This document shows, piece by piece, positions 8,515-17,278 of a DNA stretch of 51,728 bases (position 1 is its first letter; the number at the start of each line of letters is the position of its first letter). The notes below the pieces were generated by a model, which was not told the origin of the DNA, made no database searches, and was given only the letters and a program-made list of their open reading frames with translations. The stretch spans positions 1 through 51,728 of the forward strand of contig JBBIIC010000015.1 in the NCBI GenBank assembly GCA_037446725.1, read 5' to 3'. A program made the position numbers and the translations under genes. The stretch comes from JBBIIC01 sp037446725. GTDB lineage: Bacteria > Actinomycetota > Coriobacteriia > Anaerosomatales > SLCP01.

Positions 8515-10422
8515 CTAGATGTCCAGGAAGCGCACGTCTTTCGCGTGCCGCTGGATGAACTCCCGCCTCGGCTCGACCTGGTCGCCCATGAGGTCGACAA
8601 AGGACTTCTCGGCCCCTAACGCATCGTCCACCGTGACCTGCATGAGCGTGCGTCGCGCCGGATCCATCGTGGTCTCCCAGAGCTGCTCGGGATTCATCTC
8701 GCCAAGGCCCTTGTAGCGCTGCAGGCTGTACTTGGCGTTCTCGGGCAGCCGGGCGAGGACCTGCTGGAGCTGGCGGTCGGTGTAGGCGTACTCCTGTTTC
8801 TTGCCGACGCTCACCTTGTACAGCGGCGGCTGGGCGATGTAGACATAGCCGGCCTCGATCATCTCGCGCATGTAGCGGTAGAAGAACGTCAGGATGAGGC
8901 AGCGGATATGTGCGCCGTCGACGTCGGCGTCGGTCATGATGATCGCCTTGTGGTAGCGCGCCTGGCTCAGATCGAACTCCTCGGCGATGCTCGTGCCGAG
9001 GGCGGTGATCATCGCCTGTATCTCCTCCGAGGAGAGCGCGCGGTTGATCCCCGCCTTCTCGACGTTGAGGATCTTGCCCTTAAGCGGCAGGATCGCCTGG
9101 AACGAGCGGTCGCGTGCCTGCTTGGCGCTGCCGCCCGCCGAGTCACCCTCCACCAGGTAGATCTCGGTGAGCTCAGGGTCGCGCACCGAACAGTCGGCGA
9201 GCTTGCCCGGCAGTGTCGAGGACTCGAGCAGGCCCTTGCGTCTCGTGAGCTCGCGCGCCTTGCGCGCTGCCGCGCGGGCCTTCGCTGCTTGGGCCGCCTT
9301 GTTCACAATCGAGCGTGCGGGCTTCGGGTGCTCCTCAAGATACTCGGCGAACGCCTGCATCACCGTGGACTGCACGAACCCGCGCATCTCCGTGTTGCCG
9401 AGCTTCGTCTTCGTCTGGCCCTCAAACTGCGGGTCGCGCAGCTTCACCGAGACGATGGCCACGAGGCCCTCGCGGATGTCCTCGCCGGAGAGGTTGTCGT
9501 CCTTCTCCTTCAAGATGCCCTGGCGGCGGGCGTAGTCGTTGATCGTTCGAGTGAGCGCGTTCTTGAAGCCCTCGAGGTGCGTGCCGCCCTCGTGTGTGTT
9601 GATGTTGTTGGCGAATGCGAGCACCGAGTCCGAGTAGCCGGTGTTCCACTGCATCGCGATCTCGGCGACGCCCTCATCGCCCTCGGCCTCGAAGTAGACG
9701 ACTTTGTTGTGAACGGCCTCTTTGGTCTCGTTGAGGTACTTGACGAAGTCGATGATGCCGCCGGCGTAGCGGAACTCCTCGCGCCGCGGCTCGAGCTCCC
9801 GCTCGTCGGTGAGCGTGATCTTGAGGTTCTTGTTCAGAAACGCCGTCTCCCGCATGCGCGTGGAGAGCGTATCGAAGTCGAAGTCGACCGTCTCGAAGAT
9901 CTCGGCGTCCGGCCAGAACGTGACCGTCGTCCCGGTTGCCTTCGTGCGTCCGGACGACGCGAGCGGTCCGGTGGGCTTTCCGTACTCGTAGCTCTGGGTC
10001 CAGATCTTCCCGTCGCGCTTCACCTCGACCTCGAGGCGGCTCGAGAGCGCGTTGACCACCGAGACGCCTACTCCGTGCAGCCCCCCGGAGACTTTGTAGC
10101 CGTCCCCGCCGAACTTGCCCCCTGCGTGGAGCACCGTGAGCACGACCTCCACAGCGGGCTTGCGGTGCTTCGGCACGTTGTCGACGGGGATGCCGCGACC
10201 GTTGTCAATGACGGTGACCGAGCCATCGGTCTTGATGACGATATCGATGGCGGTGCAGTGGCCCGCGAGGGCCTCGTCGACCGAGTTGTCGACCACTTCG
10301 TAGACGAGATGGTGGAGGCCCTTCGGGCCTGTCGATCCGATGTACATGCCTGGCCGCTTGCGTACGGCTTCGAGCCCCTCGAGAACCTGGATGTCCTTAC
10401 CTGAGTACGTCTTCTCGGGCAC
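8515..10422 (-). CDS. gyrB: DNA gyrase subunit B
   Basis: About 635 residues. The GHKL ATPase domain begins within RKRPGMYIGSTG and carries EVVDNSVDEA and the DNGRGIP loop. The TOPRIM domain has VEGDSAGGSAKQARDR and the metal-binding DVDGAHI. It ends QRHAKDVRFLDI, as GyrB proteins do. A GTG at 10422 is chosen because AAGGAG lies five bases upstream and the product starts directly with the usual sequence; an in-frame extension to 10506 crosses the predicted promoter and is unlikely. Forms the A2B2 gyrase heterotetramer with GyrA. Confidence 0.98.
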   Translation of the reverse strand: MPEKTYSGKDIQVLEGLEAVRKRPGMYIGSTGPKGLHHLVYEVVDNSVDEALAGHCTAIDIVIKTDGSVTVIDNGRGIPVDNVPKHRKPAVEVVLTVLHAGGKFGGDGYKVSGGLHGVGVSVVNALSSRLEVEVKRDGKIWTQSYEYGKPTGPLASSGRTKATGTTVTFWPDAEIFETVDFDFDTLSTRMRETAFLNKNLKITLTDERELEPRREEFRYAGGIIDFVKYLNETKEAVHNKVVYFEAEGDEGVAEIAMQWNTGYSDSVLAFANNINTHEGGTHLEGFKNALTRTINDYARRQGILKEKDDNLSGEDIREGLVAIVSVKLRDPQFEGQTKTKLGNTEMRGFVQSTVMQAFAEYLEEHPKPARSIVNKAAQAAKARAAARKARELTRRKGLLESSTLPGKLADCSVRDPELTEIYLVEGDSAGGSAKQARDRSFQAILPLKGKILNVEKAGINRALSSEEIQAMITALGTSIAEEFDLSQARYHKAIIMTDADVDGAHIRCLILTFFYRYMREMIEAGYVYIAQPPLYKVSVGKKQEYAYTDRQLQQVLARLPENAKYSLQRYKGLGEMNPEQLWETTMDPARRTLMQVTVDDALGAEKSFVDLMGDQVEPRREFIQRHAKDVRFLDI

Positions 10423-10496
10423 ACCGACTCCTTCGTGCGGCGCGTCGCGCCGGGGTTTCTGGGGTGCGACCACGATATGTTGTGGTCTTCCCCCTG

Positions 10497-10505
10497 ATTC
10501 TAACA
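10497..10505 (-). promoter_or_regulatory. Extended -10 promoter element for the gyrase operon
   Basis: The minus strand reads TGTTAGAAT, matching an extended -10 (TGnTANNNT). No good -35 is seen. The predicted transcript starts near 10490, with a leader of about 70 bases containing a short inverted repeat GACCAC...GTGGTC (10468-10487). Function is inferred from the motif only. Confidence 0.4.
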
Positions 10506-10559
10506 CAACGCCTAGGGTACAGAGGGTGTTTCTGTGTCTCTCGCCGCGCCAGAGAGCGT

Positions 10560-11084
10560 CTACGGCTCGTTGCGGTGCCTCCGAGCCTTTTTCACCTTCA
10601 GGTCCGCCGCCCGGGCCCGTATGGCGGCCTCTCGGAGGACTTCGCTCTCTATGAACGCGGCCTCCCGCTCGACTCGCTCGATCTCGGCCTCGCTCAACTC
10701 CCCTGGCTGGACCCGCTCTCCGCCGTAGCGCCTCCGGGACGCCTCCTGGTTCTCGGACTCGACCCTCGCGTCCCCGACGGCTCTCGAGACAGTGAACCGG
10801 ATCTCCCTAACCGCTTCCTCACCGAGAGCTGAATTCAGCCGGGTGCGAAGATCGTCCGCCATGAGCGCCAGCTGGGTCGCCCAGGCGTGCGAGTCCACAT
10901 GGACCTGAAGCGTCGTGTCCCGGAGACCCATGCCGAGGGTGTGTTTCGATATCTCGGGGCCGGCAACCTGGGGCCAGAGGTCGGCAGCGCGTGCCTTGAG
11001 TAGCCCTCCGCCACGGTCCGCCGACCCCACCACATAATTGAGCAACTCACCTATGCGGACGGTGCGGCCTCGTCTCTCACCCAT
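10560..11084 (-). CDS. DciA-like DUF721 protein
   Basis: About 174 residues. Residues 10-95 match the DUF721/DciA domain, with an LWPQVAGPEISKHT segment and a following VHVDSHAWATQLALM strand-helix. DUF721 proteins include DciA, the ancestral loader of the replicative helicase DnaB, and they occur between recF and gyrB in actinobacteria. The C-terminal part is a charged helix (Glu/Arg-rich) followed by a basic tail, an arrangement seen in actinobacterial members. Its start overlaps the recF stop by eight bases. A helicase-loading role is inferred from family and position. Confidence 0.82.
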   Translation of the reverse strand: MGERRGRTVRIGELLNYVVGSADRGGGLLKARAADLWPQVAGPEISKHTLGMGLRDTTLQVHVDSHAWATQLALMADDLRTRLNSALGEEAVREIRFTVSRAVGDARVESENQEASRRRYGGERVQPGELSEAEIERVEREAAFIESEVLREAAIRARAADLKVKKARRHRNEP

Positions 11085-12192
11085 CGCCGATCCTCACGAC
11101 TCGTGCCGCCTCCAGCATCTCGCCGGTGAAGTAGGTCAGGTTGGTGGTCGTGACGATCGCCTGCGAAGCAGCGAGCACCGAGGTCGCGAGTGCCTCTCGC
11201 CGGCCCTCGTCAAGCTCCGACATGACGTCATCGAGCAGGAGCAGCGGCTGCACGCGGGAGACTTCTCCGACGACTGCGACCTCGGCCATCTTCCACGCGA
11301 GGGCAACGGTGCGGTGCTGGCCTTGTGACGCGAACGGGCGCGCGGCCGCGTCCCCGATCGTCAACGAGATGTCATCCCTGTGTGGCCCCGCGAGCGTGAT
11401 TCCTCGCTCTCGCTCTCGCGCTCTCCGTTCGTGCAGCGACCGCTCGGTCGCGCCGGCTATCTCCTGTTTGTCCAGGGCGGCCATCTCATCAGGCTGCAGC
11501 GTCTCTCCGGCCCAGCTCGCCTTGTAGCCAACCGCCAACTCCTCACCGCCGCTTACGCGCCAATATGCCGTTCTCATCGGCCCCTCGACGCGGGCCAGGA
11601 GCCGCGCCCGGTGCACCGTCAGAGCTGCACCGACCTGTGCCACCATCTCGTCCCACGGGTCGAGCTGGGTGTCCGCCGCCCCCTGTCTCAGAAGAGCATT
11701 TCGCTGTCTGACAAGCCTCCCGTATTCGAGTCTTATGGCCGAGTACGCGGCAGAGAGCCGGTCCCCAAGCGCGTCGATCTGTGCGCGCCTGGCTTCGGCC
11801 GGCCCCTTCGACATGCCAAGGTCTTCGGGAACGAACGAAACCACCGGTATCCTGCCGGTCACGTCCGATAGCCGCCTGCGCCTGCGGCCGTTGACGGAGT
11901 ACTCTCGGCTGCCTGTGCGCTCGACTCTGAGCGCTATCTCGACCGGAGTCTCGTCGCGGAGCGCACCCACGACGACAAGCGCTTCGTCCTGTCCGGTTTG
12001 GACGAGATCCTCCCACACGAAGGAGCGGAACGAGCCTCCGGTCACGGCTATCATCACCGCCTCGAGCACGTTCGTCTTTCCGGCTGCGTTCGGCCCTACG
12101 AGCACGGTCAGGCCTCTGTCGAGGTCCGCTGACCATCTATCGTGGTTGCGGAACTTCGCCAATGAAACGCTGACGACACGCGGTCCGCTCAC
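11077..12192 (-). CDS. recF: RecF DNA repair/recombination ATPase
   Basis: About 371 residues, normal for RecF. Walker A is GPNAAGKTN near residue 33, the ABC-type signature is SQGQHRT near residue 295, and Walker B is LLLLDDVMSELD near 327. The protein binds gapped DNA and helps load RecA with RecO and RecR, cytosolic. Starts with GTG at 12192, five bases after the dnaN stop, and overlaps dciA, within the dnaA-dnaN-recF-dciA-gyr layout common to actinobacteria. The signature has His where many RecF proteins have Gln; probably neutral. Confidence 0.97.
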   Translation of the reverse strand: MSGPRVVSVSLAKFRNHDRWSADLDRGLTVLVGPNAAGKTNVLEAVMIAVTGGSFRSFVWEDLVQTGQDEALVVVGALRDETPVEIALRVERTGSREYSVNGRRRRRLSDVTGRIPVVSFVPEDLGMSKGPAEARRAQIDALGDRLSAAYSAIRLEYGRLVRQRNALLRQGAADTQLDPWDEMVAQVGAALTVHRARLLARVEGPMRTAYWRVSGGEELAVGYKASWAGETLQPDEMAALDKQEIAGATERSLHERRARERERGITLAGPHRDDISLTIGDAAARPFASQGQHRTVALAWKMAEVAVVGEVSRVQPLLLLDDVMSELDEGRREALATSVLAASQAIVTTTNLTYFTGEMLEAARVVRIGDG

Positions 12193-12197
12193 CGGCG

Positions 12198-13304
12198 CTA
12201 GCCGAGTCGTACCGGCATGAGCAGGTAGAGGAATCCTTCGTCTCCCTGGCTGGTGAGTATCCCGGGCTTCAGAGGACTGACGATATTCATCTCGACCGAT
12301 TCCCCGTCGGCGGCGAGCAGTCCGTCGAGCAGGAACGCGTGGTTGAATGCAATCTCGACATCCGGGCCATCTACCTTCGCCATCAGGTCTTCAGATGCGT
12401 CTCCGACGTCGAGCGTTTGCGCTGACAGACTCAGTGTCTGGTCCTCTGCGTTCACGGTCAGCCGTAGAGGGGTGTTGTGTTGCGCGAGCAGCGATACCCT
12501 CTTGACCGCCGCGACGGCCTCTTCCCGCGGCACTACAACCGTTGTCTCGCTCTCTTTAGGGATGAGCTGACGGTAGTTCGGAAACGTTCCCTCTATCCTC
12601 CGTGCAACAAACTCGGTGGACCCGAACGCGAAGATCGCCTGATTCTCGCTCACTCCGATCGTGACGTCCTCCGATTCGGGAGCAAGTCGAGAGACCTCTT
12701 CCATCACCTTCCCCGGAACGACGACCTGAAGGTCATCGAACGAGCCTTCTTCAACCAGTGACTCCTTGACTGCGAGCCGGTACGAATCGGTGGAGACCAT
12801 CCGCACCGAGTTCCCCTCCACGGTGAGGAGTATCCCGGTGAGCACCGGCCGTGTCTCGTCCCTGCTTACGGCCTTGGACACATGCCGGACTATCTCTGAG
12901 ATGCGAGCAGAGGGGAGTCTGATCGACGTGTCCGGTTGTATCTCCGGGAATCTCGGGAAGTCGTCGGCGGGGAGCGTCCGTACCGCGAACGAGGATTGCA
13001 GACAGGAGACCGACAGGCTGTCTCCCTCGAGAGAAACCGTCACGGCCGCCTCCGGGAGTGACCGGACGATGTCAGCGAAGAGTTTCCCGGGAACCACCGT
13101 CAGTCCCGGCCGCTCGACCGATACCATCGGCAGGTTCTTGCGCACGGAGACCTCGAGGTCGGTCGCCTGGAGAGTGACTTCTCCCTCGGCCGATGCGGAC
13201 AAGAGAATCCCTGAAAGAATCGGGAGCGTGGAGCGGGAAGATAGGCCCCTGCTCACAACAGAGAGTGCGTCGACGAGTTCCCCGCGGGCTACGGTCAGCT
13301 TCAT
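12198..13304 (-). CDS. dnaN: DNA polymerase III sliding clamp (beta subunit)
   Basis: About 368 residues, with the three successive clamp folds. It starts MKLTVARGELVDAL and contains RSTLPILSGILL near residue 27; the C-terminus ends LYLLMPVRLG, matching the clamp's conserved last strand. The ATG at 13304 is preferred over the in-frame TTG at 13322 because homologues begin at this point and AAGGA lies nine bases upstream. A dimer encircles DNA and tethers the polymerase. Separated from dnaA by 234 bases that contain DnaA-box-like sites, so it may have its own promoter. Confidence 0.97.
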   Translation of the reverse strand: MKLTVARGELVDALSVVSRGLSSRSTLPILSGILLSASAEGEVTLQATDLEVSVRKNLPMVSVERPGLTVVPGKLFADIVRSLPEAAVTVSLEGDSLSVSCLQSSFAVRTLPADDFPRFPEIQPDTSIRLPSARISEIVRHVSKAVSRDETRPVLTGILLTVEGNSVRMVSTDSYRLAVKESLVEEGSFDDLQVVVPGKVMEEVSRLAPESEDVTIGVSENQAIFAFGSTEFVARRIEGTFPNYRQLIPKESETTVVVPREEAVAAVKRVSLLAQHNTPLRLTVNAEDQTLSLSAQTLDVGDASEDLMAKVDGPDVEIAFNHAFLLDGLLAADGESVEMNIVSPLKPGILTSQGDEGFLYLLMPVRLG

Positions 13305-13538
13305 GTCTTCTGTTCCTTTCAATACATCTCAGAACAACAGCAGTAATAGAGCCTGTGGAACATGTGGGCACTGGGCGTTCGGCCCTGTAGCTTCCGGCGT
13401 ATCCACTGTAGAGAACTTGTGCGCGATATGCTCCCTGTAGTCCACACTATCCTCAGGACGCGTTTCTCATACACACGAACCCTTCTGTACACACACCATG
13501 TCCCGAACCTGTCCACACCCACACCCACAAGCCCGATA
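13305..13538. other. dnaA-dnaN intergenic region with DnaA-box-like sites
   Basis: No gene. Near-consensus boxes (TTNTCCACA type) occur at 13509-13517 (CTGTCCACA, plus), 13438-13446 (TAGTCCACA, plus) and 13354-13362 (TGTTCCACA, minus). The stretch is less GC-rich than its surroundings. It may be a second DnaA-binding cluster of a bipartite origin, or serve dnaA/dnaN control. Confidence 0.55.
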
Positions 13539-14918
13539 TCAGCTCTTCTGGCGGACTTGGTTCGTGAGAGTCTGTATCTGGTTGTAGACCTCACGGTCAT
13601 CGTTCATCAGCTTGCGGATCTTATCCTTCGCGTGCATGACCGTCGTGTGATCCCGGCCGCCGAACTCGGCCCCTATGGCGGGAAGGGACAGGTCTGTGAG
13701 TTCCCTCGACAGGTACATCGCCACCTGGCGGGGATAGACGATCGACTGGGACCTCTTCCCTCCGACGAGCTCCGAATGCGACAGAGAGTAGTACTTACAT
13801 ACGACACTCTGGATCGTCGACACAGATATGGGCCGGGTGGACCGCTCCGGGAAGATGTCCTTCAGTACGTTACGAGCCAACTCGATATCGACGGGGTGGC
13901 GAGTGAGAGAGCTGAACGCAACGACCCGTATAAGGGCGCCCTCAAGCTCCCGGATGTTCGAAGAGACGCGGTCAGCGATGAAGGCCAGCACGTCCTGGGA
14001 CACATCAAGGCGCTGGGCCTCCACGTTGCGCCGCAGGATCGCGATACGGGTCTCGAGATCGGGCGGCTGGATGTCGGTGATAAGCCCCATCTCAAAACGG
14101 CTGCGCAGTCGCTCCTCGAGCTTCTCGATGTCCTTCGGTGGTCTGTCCGAGGAGAGCACGACCTGTTTGCCCGCCTGCTGAAGCGTGTTGAACGTGTGGA
14201 AGAACTCCTCTTGTGTACCCTCTTTGCCTCGCAGGAACTGAATGTCGTCGACGAGCAGAACGTCATTAGTCCGGTACTGCCTGCGAAAGCCGTCAATCCT
14301 CTTCTTGTCCCGATCACCGATTGAGTTGATGAAGTCATTGGTGAACTGCTCGGTCGAGACGTACTTCACTTTCAGGTGAGGGAAGCTCTCCTGTACGTAG
14401 TGACCGATGGCTTGCAGGAGGTGGGTCTTCCCCAGCCCGACCCCGCCGTATATGAACAGCGGGTTGTAAGCCCGGCCCGGTGCCTCGGCAACAGCGAGGG
14501 CGGCCGCGTGAGCGAACTGGTTGGACGCCCCGATAACGTACGAGGCGAAGGTGTACTTCGGGCTGAGGTTCGCCGATTCGGACCGGGGGGCGGCAGCGGG
14601 AACGGCCTCTGCGAGCTCTTCTTCAGGCATGCGAGCTGGCTCGGGCCCCGCGGGAGCCACGGTATCCAGCGGAACCGTGAACTTCACCGAGACGTCGCGA
14701 CCGAGGACCTCGTTCACAGCAGAACGCAGGAGTCCCGAGTAGCGGGAGTCAAGCCACTCGCGGGCGAACTCGTTCTGGACGGCGATGATCAGCGAGTCAC
14801 CGACGATCTCGACGGGCGAGGTGTGCTCGAACCATGTCTTGAATGTAGGGGTATTGAGCTCCGAGCGGACAACGTCTAGCACGTCGGACCAGACACGGTC
14901 GACATCGTAGGTCTGCAT
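13539..14918 (-). CDS. dnaA: Chromosomal replication initiator DnaA
   Basis: About 459 residues. Domain I is at the N-terminus (VWSDVLDVVRSELNTPTFKTWF), then a short Pro/Ala/Glu linker. The AAA+ domain has Walker A GGVGLGKTH, Walker B LLVDDIQFLRGKE and the sensor segment FSSLTRHPV. Domain IV ends with the DNA-binding signature GGRDHTTVMHAKDKI. Two starts are possible: ATG at 14918, giving the usual N-terminus, or GTG at 14939, which overlaps the upstream gene's stop as GTGA. I chose the ATG; the SD (GGGGGAG) lies close to it. Either way translation is likely coupled to the upstream gene. Confidence 0.98.
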   Translation of the reverse strand: MQTYDVDRVWSDVLDVVRSELNTPTFKTWFEHTSPVEIVGDSLIIAVQNEFAREWLDSRYSGLLRSAVNEVLGRDVSVKFTVPLDTVAPAGPEPARMPEEELAEAVPAAAPRSESANLSPKYTFASYVIGASNQFAHAAALAVAEAPGRAYNPLFIYGGVGLGKTHLLQAIGHYVQESFPHLKVKYVSTEQFTNDFINSIGDRDKKRIDGFRRQYRTNDVLLVDDIQFLRGKEGTQEEFFHTFNTLQQAGKQVVLSSDRPPKDIEKLEERLRSRFEMGLITDIQPPDLETRIAILRRNVEAQRLDVSQDVLAFIADRVSSNIRELEGALIRVVAFSSLTRHPVDIELARNVLKDIFPERSTRPISVSTIQSVVCKYYSLSHSELVGGKRSQSIVYPRQVAMYLSRELTDLSLPAIGAEFGGRDHTTVMHAKDKIRKLMNDDREVYNQIQTLTNQVRQKS

Positions 14919-14935
14919 GTACTCCCCCTTGGAGG

Positions 14936-15802
14936 TCACTGGGCAAAGAGACTGTCGAGATACGAAGAGCCCTCAGGCGTGAGCACCCTCTTGCCGGATG
15001 CGTCGGACTGTATGAGCCCGCTATGTTCGAGGTATGCGAGATCGCGGTACGCGGTCGACAGGGCGACGGCGAGCTCGTTCGAGACGATGGTCGGCCCCAC
15101 CTCACCGAGCTCCAGAACGAGAGAGAGCACCTGTTTCTGGCGGGTCGACAGCGGGGGGAAGCCGGCGAAGGGGGAAGGGTCGGGGTCCCGAGGGTCCTCG
15201 ACGGCGGCCTGCGAGACGAGAGCCGGCTCGGGCTCGCGATGCCCGGACCGTATCGTGACGACCGTGCCGTAACCAAGGTTGTCGTCGATTTCGAGCGTCC
15301 CGCCTGACACAGAGAGGTAGTCGTTCACAATCGGAAGACCCGAGCCCACACCACGGATGACGCCCTTCATCGCACCCGTGGCCGTCGTGAAGCCGGGCAG
15401 CACCGCACGCCGCTTGTCGATGATTCCGGGACCTTGGTCAGCGAAGCGGATGGTCCCCCCTGACTCCAATACAGATACTACGGGCTCCCGGAACTCCGCG
15501 TGGATGAAGTTCTCGGCCACCTCACGGATGACCGTGTACGGGACTCTCCCGCCCGCGTCGCGCGCACAGGCGAAAACGCGGGCTGCGATCTGCTCGATCA
15601 GTTCGGCCTCCGAGCCGCCCCGCACCTCTTCTGTGCGCGGCGCAGCAGCGGGAGCGTCGTACACCGCGATACGGGCGGACCATTCGGGGCTCCGGGCCGC
15701 CCCGCTACTGGAGGCACCCGTCGCCACAGACACCGCGGGAGCCACGTCCATGCCGGACACGGCGGCGTGACCGCCGAAGAAACTCTTCACGCCCTCCCCC
15801 AT
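14936..15802 (-). CDS. GHKL (anti-sigma/histidine-kinase-like) ATPase fused to a winged-helix domain, upstream of dnaA
   Basis: About 288 residues. Residues about 95-200 are a GHKL ATPase: N-box REVAENFIHAEF, G1 box FADQGPGIID, and a glycine-rich lid GVIRGVGSGLPIV. No histidine phosphoacceptor domain, receiver or membrane helix is visible. Residues about 220-288 look like a winged helix-turn-helix (STRQKQVLSLVLEL, then ELAVALSTAYRDLAYLEHSGLI, then a wing with GKRVLTPEG). The SpoIIAB-like ATPase suggests partner switching and the wHTH suggests DNA binding, but the partner is unknown. The last codons overlap a possible dnaA start (GTGA). Start uncertain: ATG 15802, GTG 15790 or TTG 15826. A DnaA-box-like site overlaps its 5' flank. 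Confidence 0.85.
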   Translation of the reverse strand: MGEGVKSFFGGHAAVSGMDVAPAVSVATGASSSGAARSPEWSARIAVYDAPAAAPRTEEVRGGSEAELIEQIAARVFACARDAGGRVPYTVIREVAENFIHAEFREPVVSVLESGGTIRFADQGPGIIDKRRAVLPGFTTATGAMKGVIRGVGSGLPIVNDYLSVSGGTLEIDDNLGYGTVVTIRSGHREPEPALVSQAAVEDPRDPDPSPFAGFPPLSTRQKQVLSLVLELGEVGPTIVSNELAVALSTAYRDLAYLEHSGLIQSDASGKRVLTPEGSSYLDSLFAQ

Positions 15803-16429
15803 CACTTTCCGCTTCCGGGTGGACAATCCACACGGTTTTCAACAGTCACGCACCGCTGCCACCAGTGCCAAACACCTGCACAGAGCCGTAGCCACCTGGC
15901 GCTATCCTGGGCGGGACTCCTTCTATGAGCCCCTGAGGCGCGGTTTCCGAGTCTTTCCACAGAGCTTTCCACATCTGTGGACATCCCTTTCCGCAGCGCC
16001 CCTCTCGAAACCCTCAAGGTGCCAGCATACGGGCTTTCGGACCCCCTCCGGCTTTCCCGTCTGTTGAAAAGAGGGTCCGGTTCCACCAGGATGCTGTGGA
16101 CAGTGAGGGAACGGCGATCGACGGGCCGTTGCACCGGGTCCGAGGGCGGCGGTTGGGCTGCCCCGAGTACTGCATTCGATAGAACCCACATACTCTGAGC
16201 AGGTTGTTTCAAGGTTCGAGCCGGTCGTTCAGGCCCGTAGCGAGCTGGGCCCATGGTAGCAAGGGCCTTATCGGGCAACAATCGAAACGGCGTGGTTATC
16301 CACAGGTTCAACAACCGGGCGTCCTGGTTTTTCCACACTGTCCACAGATTTCACCAAGATTTCCCACGGGGTGCAAGGCGACCTTCCGCTCCGACAACTG
16401 GGGGCAACGCCGATCCCCGGGCACTTTCG
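15803..16429. other. oriC: Replication origin (oriC) region with a cluster of DnaA boxes
   Basis: Gene-free interval between the divergent dnaA operon and rpmH. One perfect box TTATCCACA lies at 16296-16304. Near-perfect boxes are TTTTCCACA 16329-16337, CTGTCCACA 16338-16346, CTTTCCACA 15953-15961 and 15965-15973, and minus-strand boxes at 15976-15984 (ATGTCCACA), 16095-16103 (CTGTCCACA) and 15818-15826 (TTGTCCACC). Flanking genes all read away from this interval. I cannot point to a clear AT-rich unwinding element by eye. Confidence 0.9.
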
Positions 16430-16459
16430 TTGACACTGCGTGGAGGCCGCGGATATAAT
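16430..16459 (+). promoter_or_regulatory. Consensus sigma-70-type promoter of rpmH
   Basis: A perfect -35 TTGACA (16430-16435) and perfect -10 TATAAT (16454-16459) are separated by 18 bases. Transcription should start near 16466, giving a leader of about 40 bases with SD GGAGGAG at 16493-16499 before the rpmH GTG. It is the strongest-looking promoter in the window and lies about 85 bases from the nearest DnaA box. Confidence 0.9.
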
Positions 16460-16505
16460 CGTCGGGCTTTGCTCCCGTCCGGGAGCCGGATCGGAGGAGT
16501 CAGTC

Positions 16506-16640
16506 GTGAAGAGGACCTACCAGCCCAACAACCGCAAGCGCGCGAAGACGCACGGCTTCCGCGAGCGCATGTCGACGCGCGGCGGCCGCCGCATACTCGC
16601 CAGCCGCCGCCGCAAGGGCCGCGAGGTGTTGTCCGCCTGA
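16506..16640 (+). CDS. rpmH: Large ribosomal subunit protein bL34
   Basis: 44 residues, the normal size. Begins VKRTYQPNNRKRAKTHGFRE and ends in the basic RRRKGREVLSA tail that is nearly invariant in bL34. Start is GTG at 16506, six bases after GGAGGAG. A longer upstream reading frame is open but crosses the promoter, so it is excluded. First gene of the rpmH-rnpA-yidD-yidC-jag operon. Confidence 0.98.
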   Translation: MKRTYQPNNRKRAKTHGFRERMSTRGGRRILASRRRKGREVLSA

Positions 16641-16668
16641 CGGCGTCGGAGGAGCGGAGCGTGACGTC

Positions 16669-16998
16669 GTGCGCACGATCCGGTCTGGTCGTGAGATAGA
16701 CGAGCTGTTCCGCGAAGGCATGCGGGTCTCACACCCGCTTGCCATCGCACTGATGAAGCACACCCCCGCCGAACGCGGCCCCAAGGGCCGCGTTGCTTTC
16801 GTTGCCGGCAAGAAGGTCGGCAATGCGGTGACGCGCAACCGCTCGAAACGGGTCCTCCGGGCTGCGGTTGCCCGAGCCGGCGGGCCCTGGCCCGGGGCCG
16901 ACGTGGTCCTCATCGCCCGCCCCGGCACGGCGAGCGCTCCGCCGTCCGGCCTGGACGAGGCCATCTGCCGCGTAGCCCGTAAGGCGGGTTCGCTGTGA
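16669..16998 (+). CDS. rnpA: Ribonuclease P protein component
   Basis: About 109 residues. The RNR signature region appears as GNAVTRNRSKRVLRAAV near residue 50, and the N-terminus begins with TIRSGREIDELFREG. The protein binds the RNase P RNA and helps recognise the 5' leader of pre-tRNA. GTG start at 16669, preceded by GGAGGAGCGGAG. The stop overlaps the yidD start (GTGA), so the two are coupled. The catalytic RNA gene is not in this window. Confidence 0.96.
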   Translation: MRTIRSGREIDELFREGMRVSHPLAIALMKHTPAERGPKGRVAFVAGKKVGNAVTRNRSKRVLRAAVARAGGPWPGADVVLIARPGTASAPPSGLDEAICRVARKAGSL

Positions 16999-17219
16999 TC
17001 TCCTCGTTCCCGAGCCGCCTTGCGATTCTGCTCGTGCGCGGATATCAGGTGCTCATCTCGCCGATCTTCCCCCCGTCGTGCCGGTTCACACCCTCTTGTT
17101 CTTCGTATGCGATAACATCTCTCCAGCGATACGGTCTGCTCCGCGGCGGGTGGCTTGCGGTCAGGCGAGTGGGCCGCTGCCACCCGTGGAACCCCGGCGG
17201 ACACGACCCGGTGCCCTGA
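16995..17219 (+). CDS. yidD: Membrane protein insertion efficiency factor YidD
   Basis: 74 residues. Contains the family's fixed pattern: a short N-terminal amphipathic segment LVRGYQVLISPIFPPSCRF, then TPSCSSYA, and near the end RRVGRCHPWNPGGHDPVP, with the three conserved cysteines in order. YidD is a small membrane-associated protein that helps YidC/Sec insertion. GTG start overlaps the rnpA stop, and yidC follows after 59 bases. Confidence 0.96.
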   Translation: MISSFPSRLAILLVRGYQVLISPIFPPSCRFTPSCSSYAITSLQRYGLLRGGWLAVRRVGRCHPWNPGGHDPVP

Positions 17220-17278
17220 GCACCCCCAAACAGCCTGACCAGCCGCTCCCGCGGCTTGAATGAGGAGGTCTCCGACCC

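Noticed and set aside
8908..10404. 498-codon frame opposite gyrB
   Set aside because: Antisense shadow of gyrB with no motif or ribosome-binding site.
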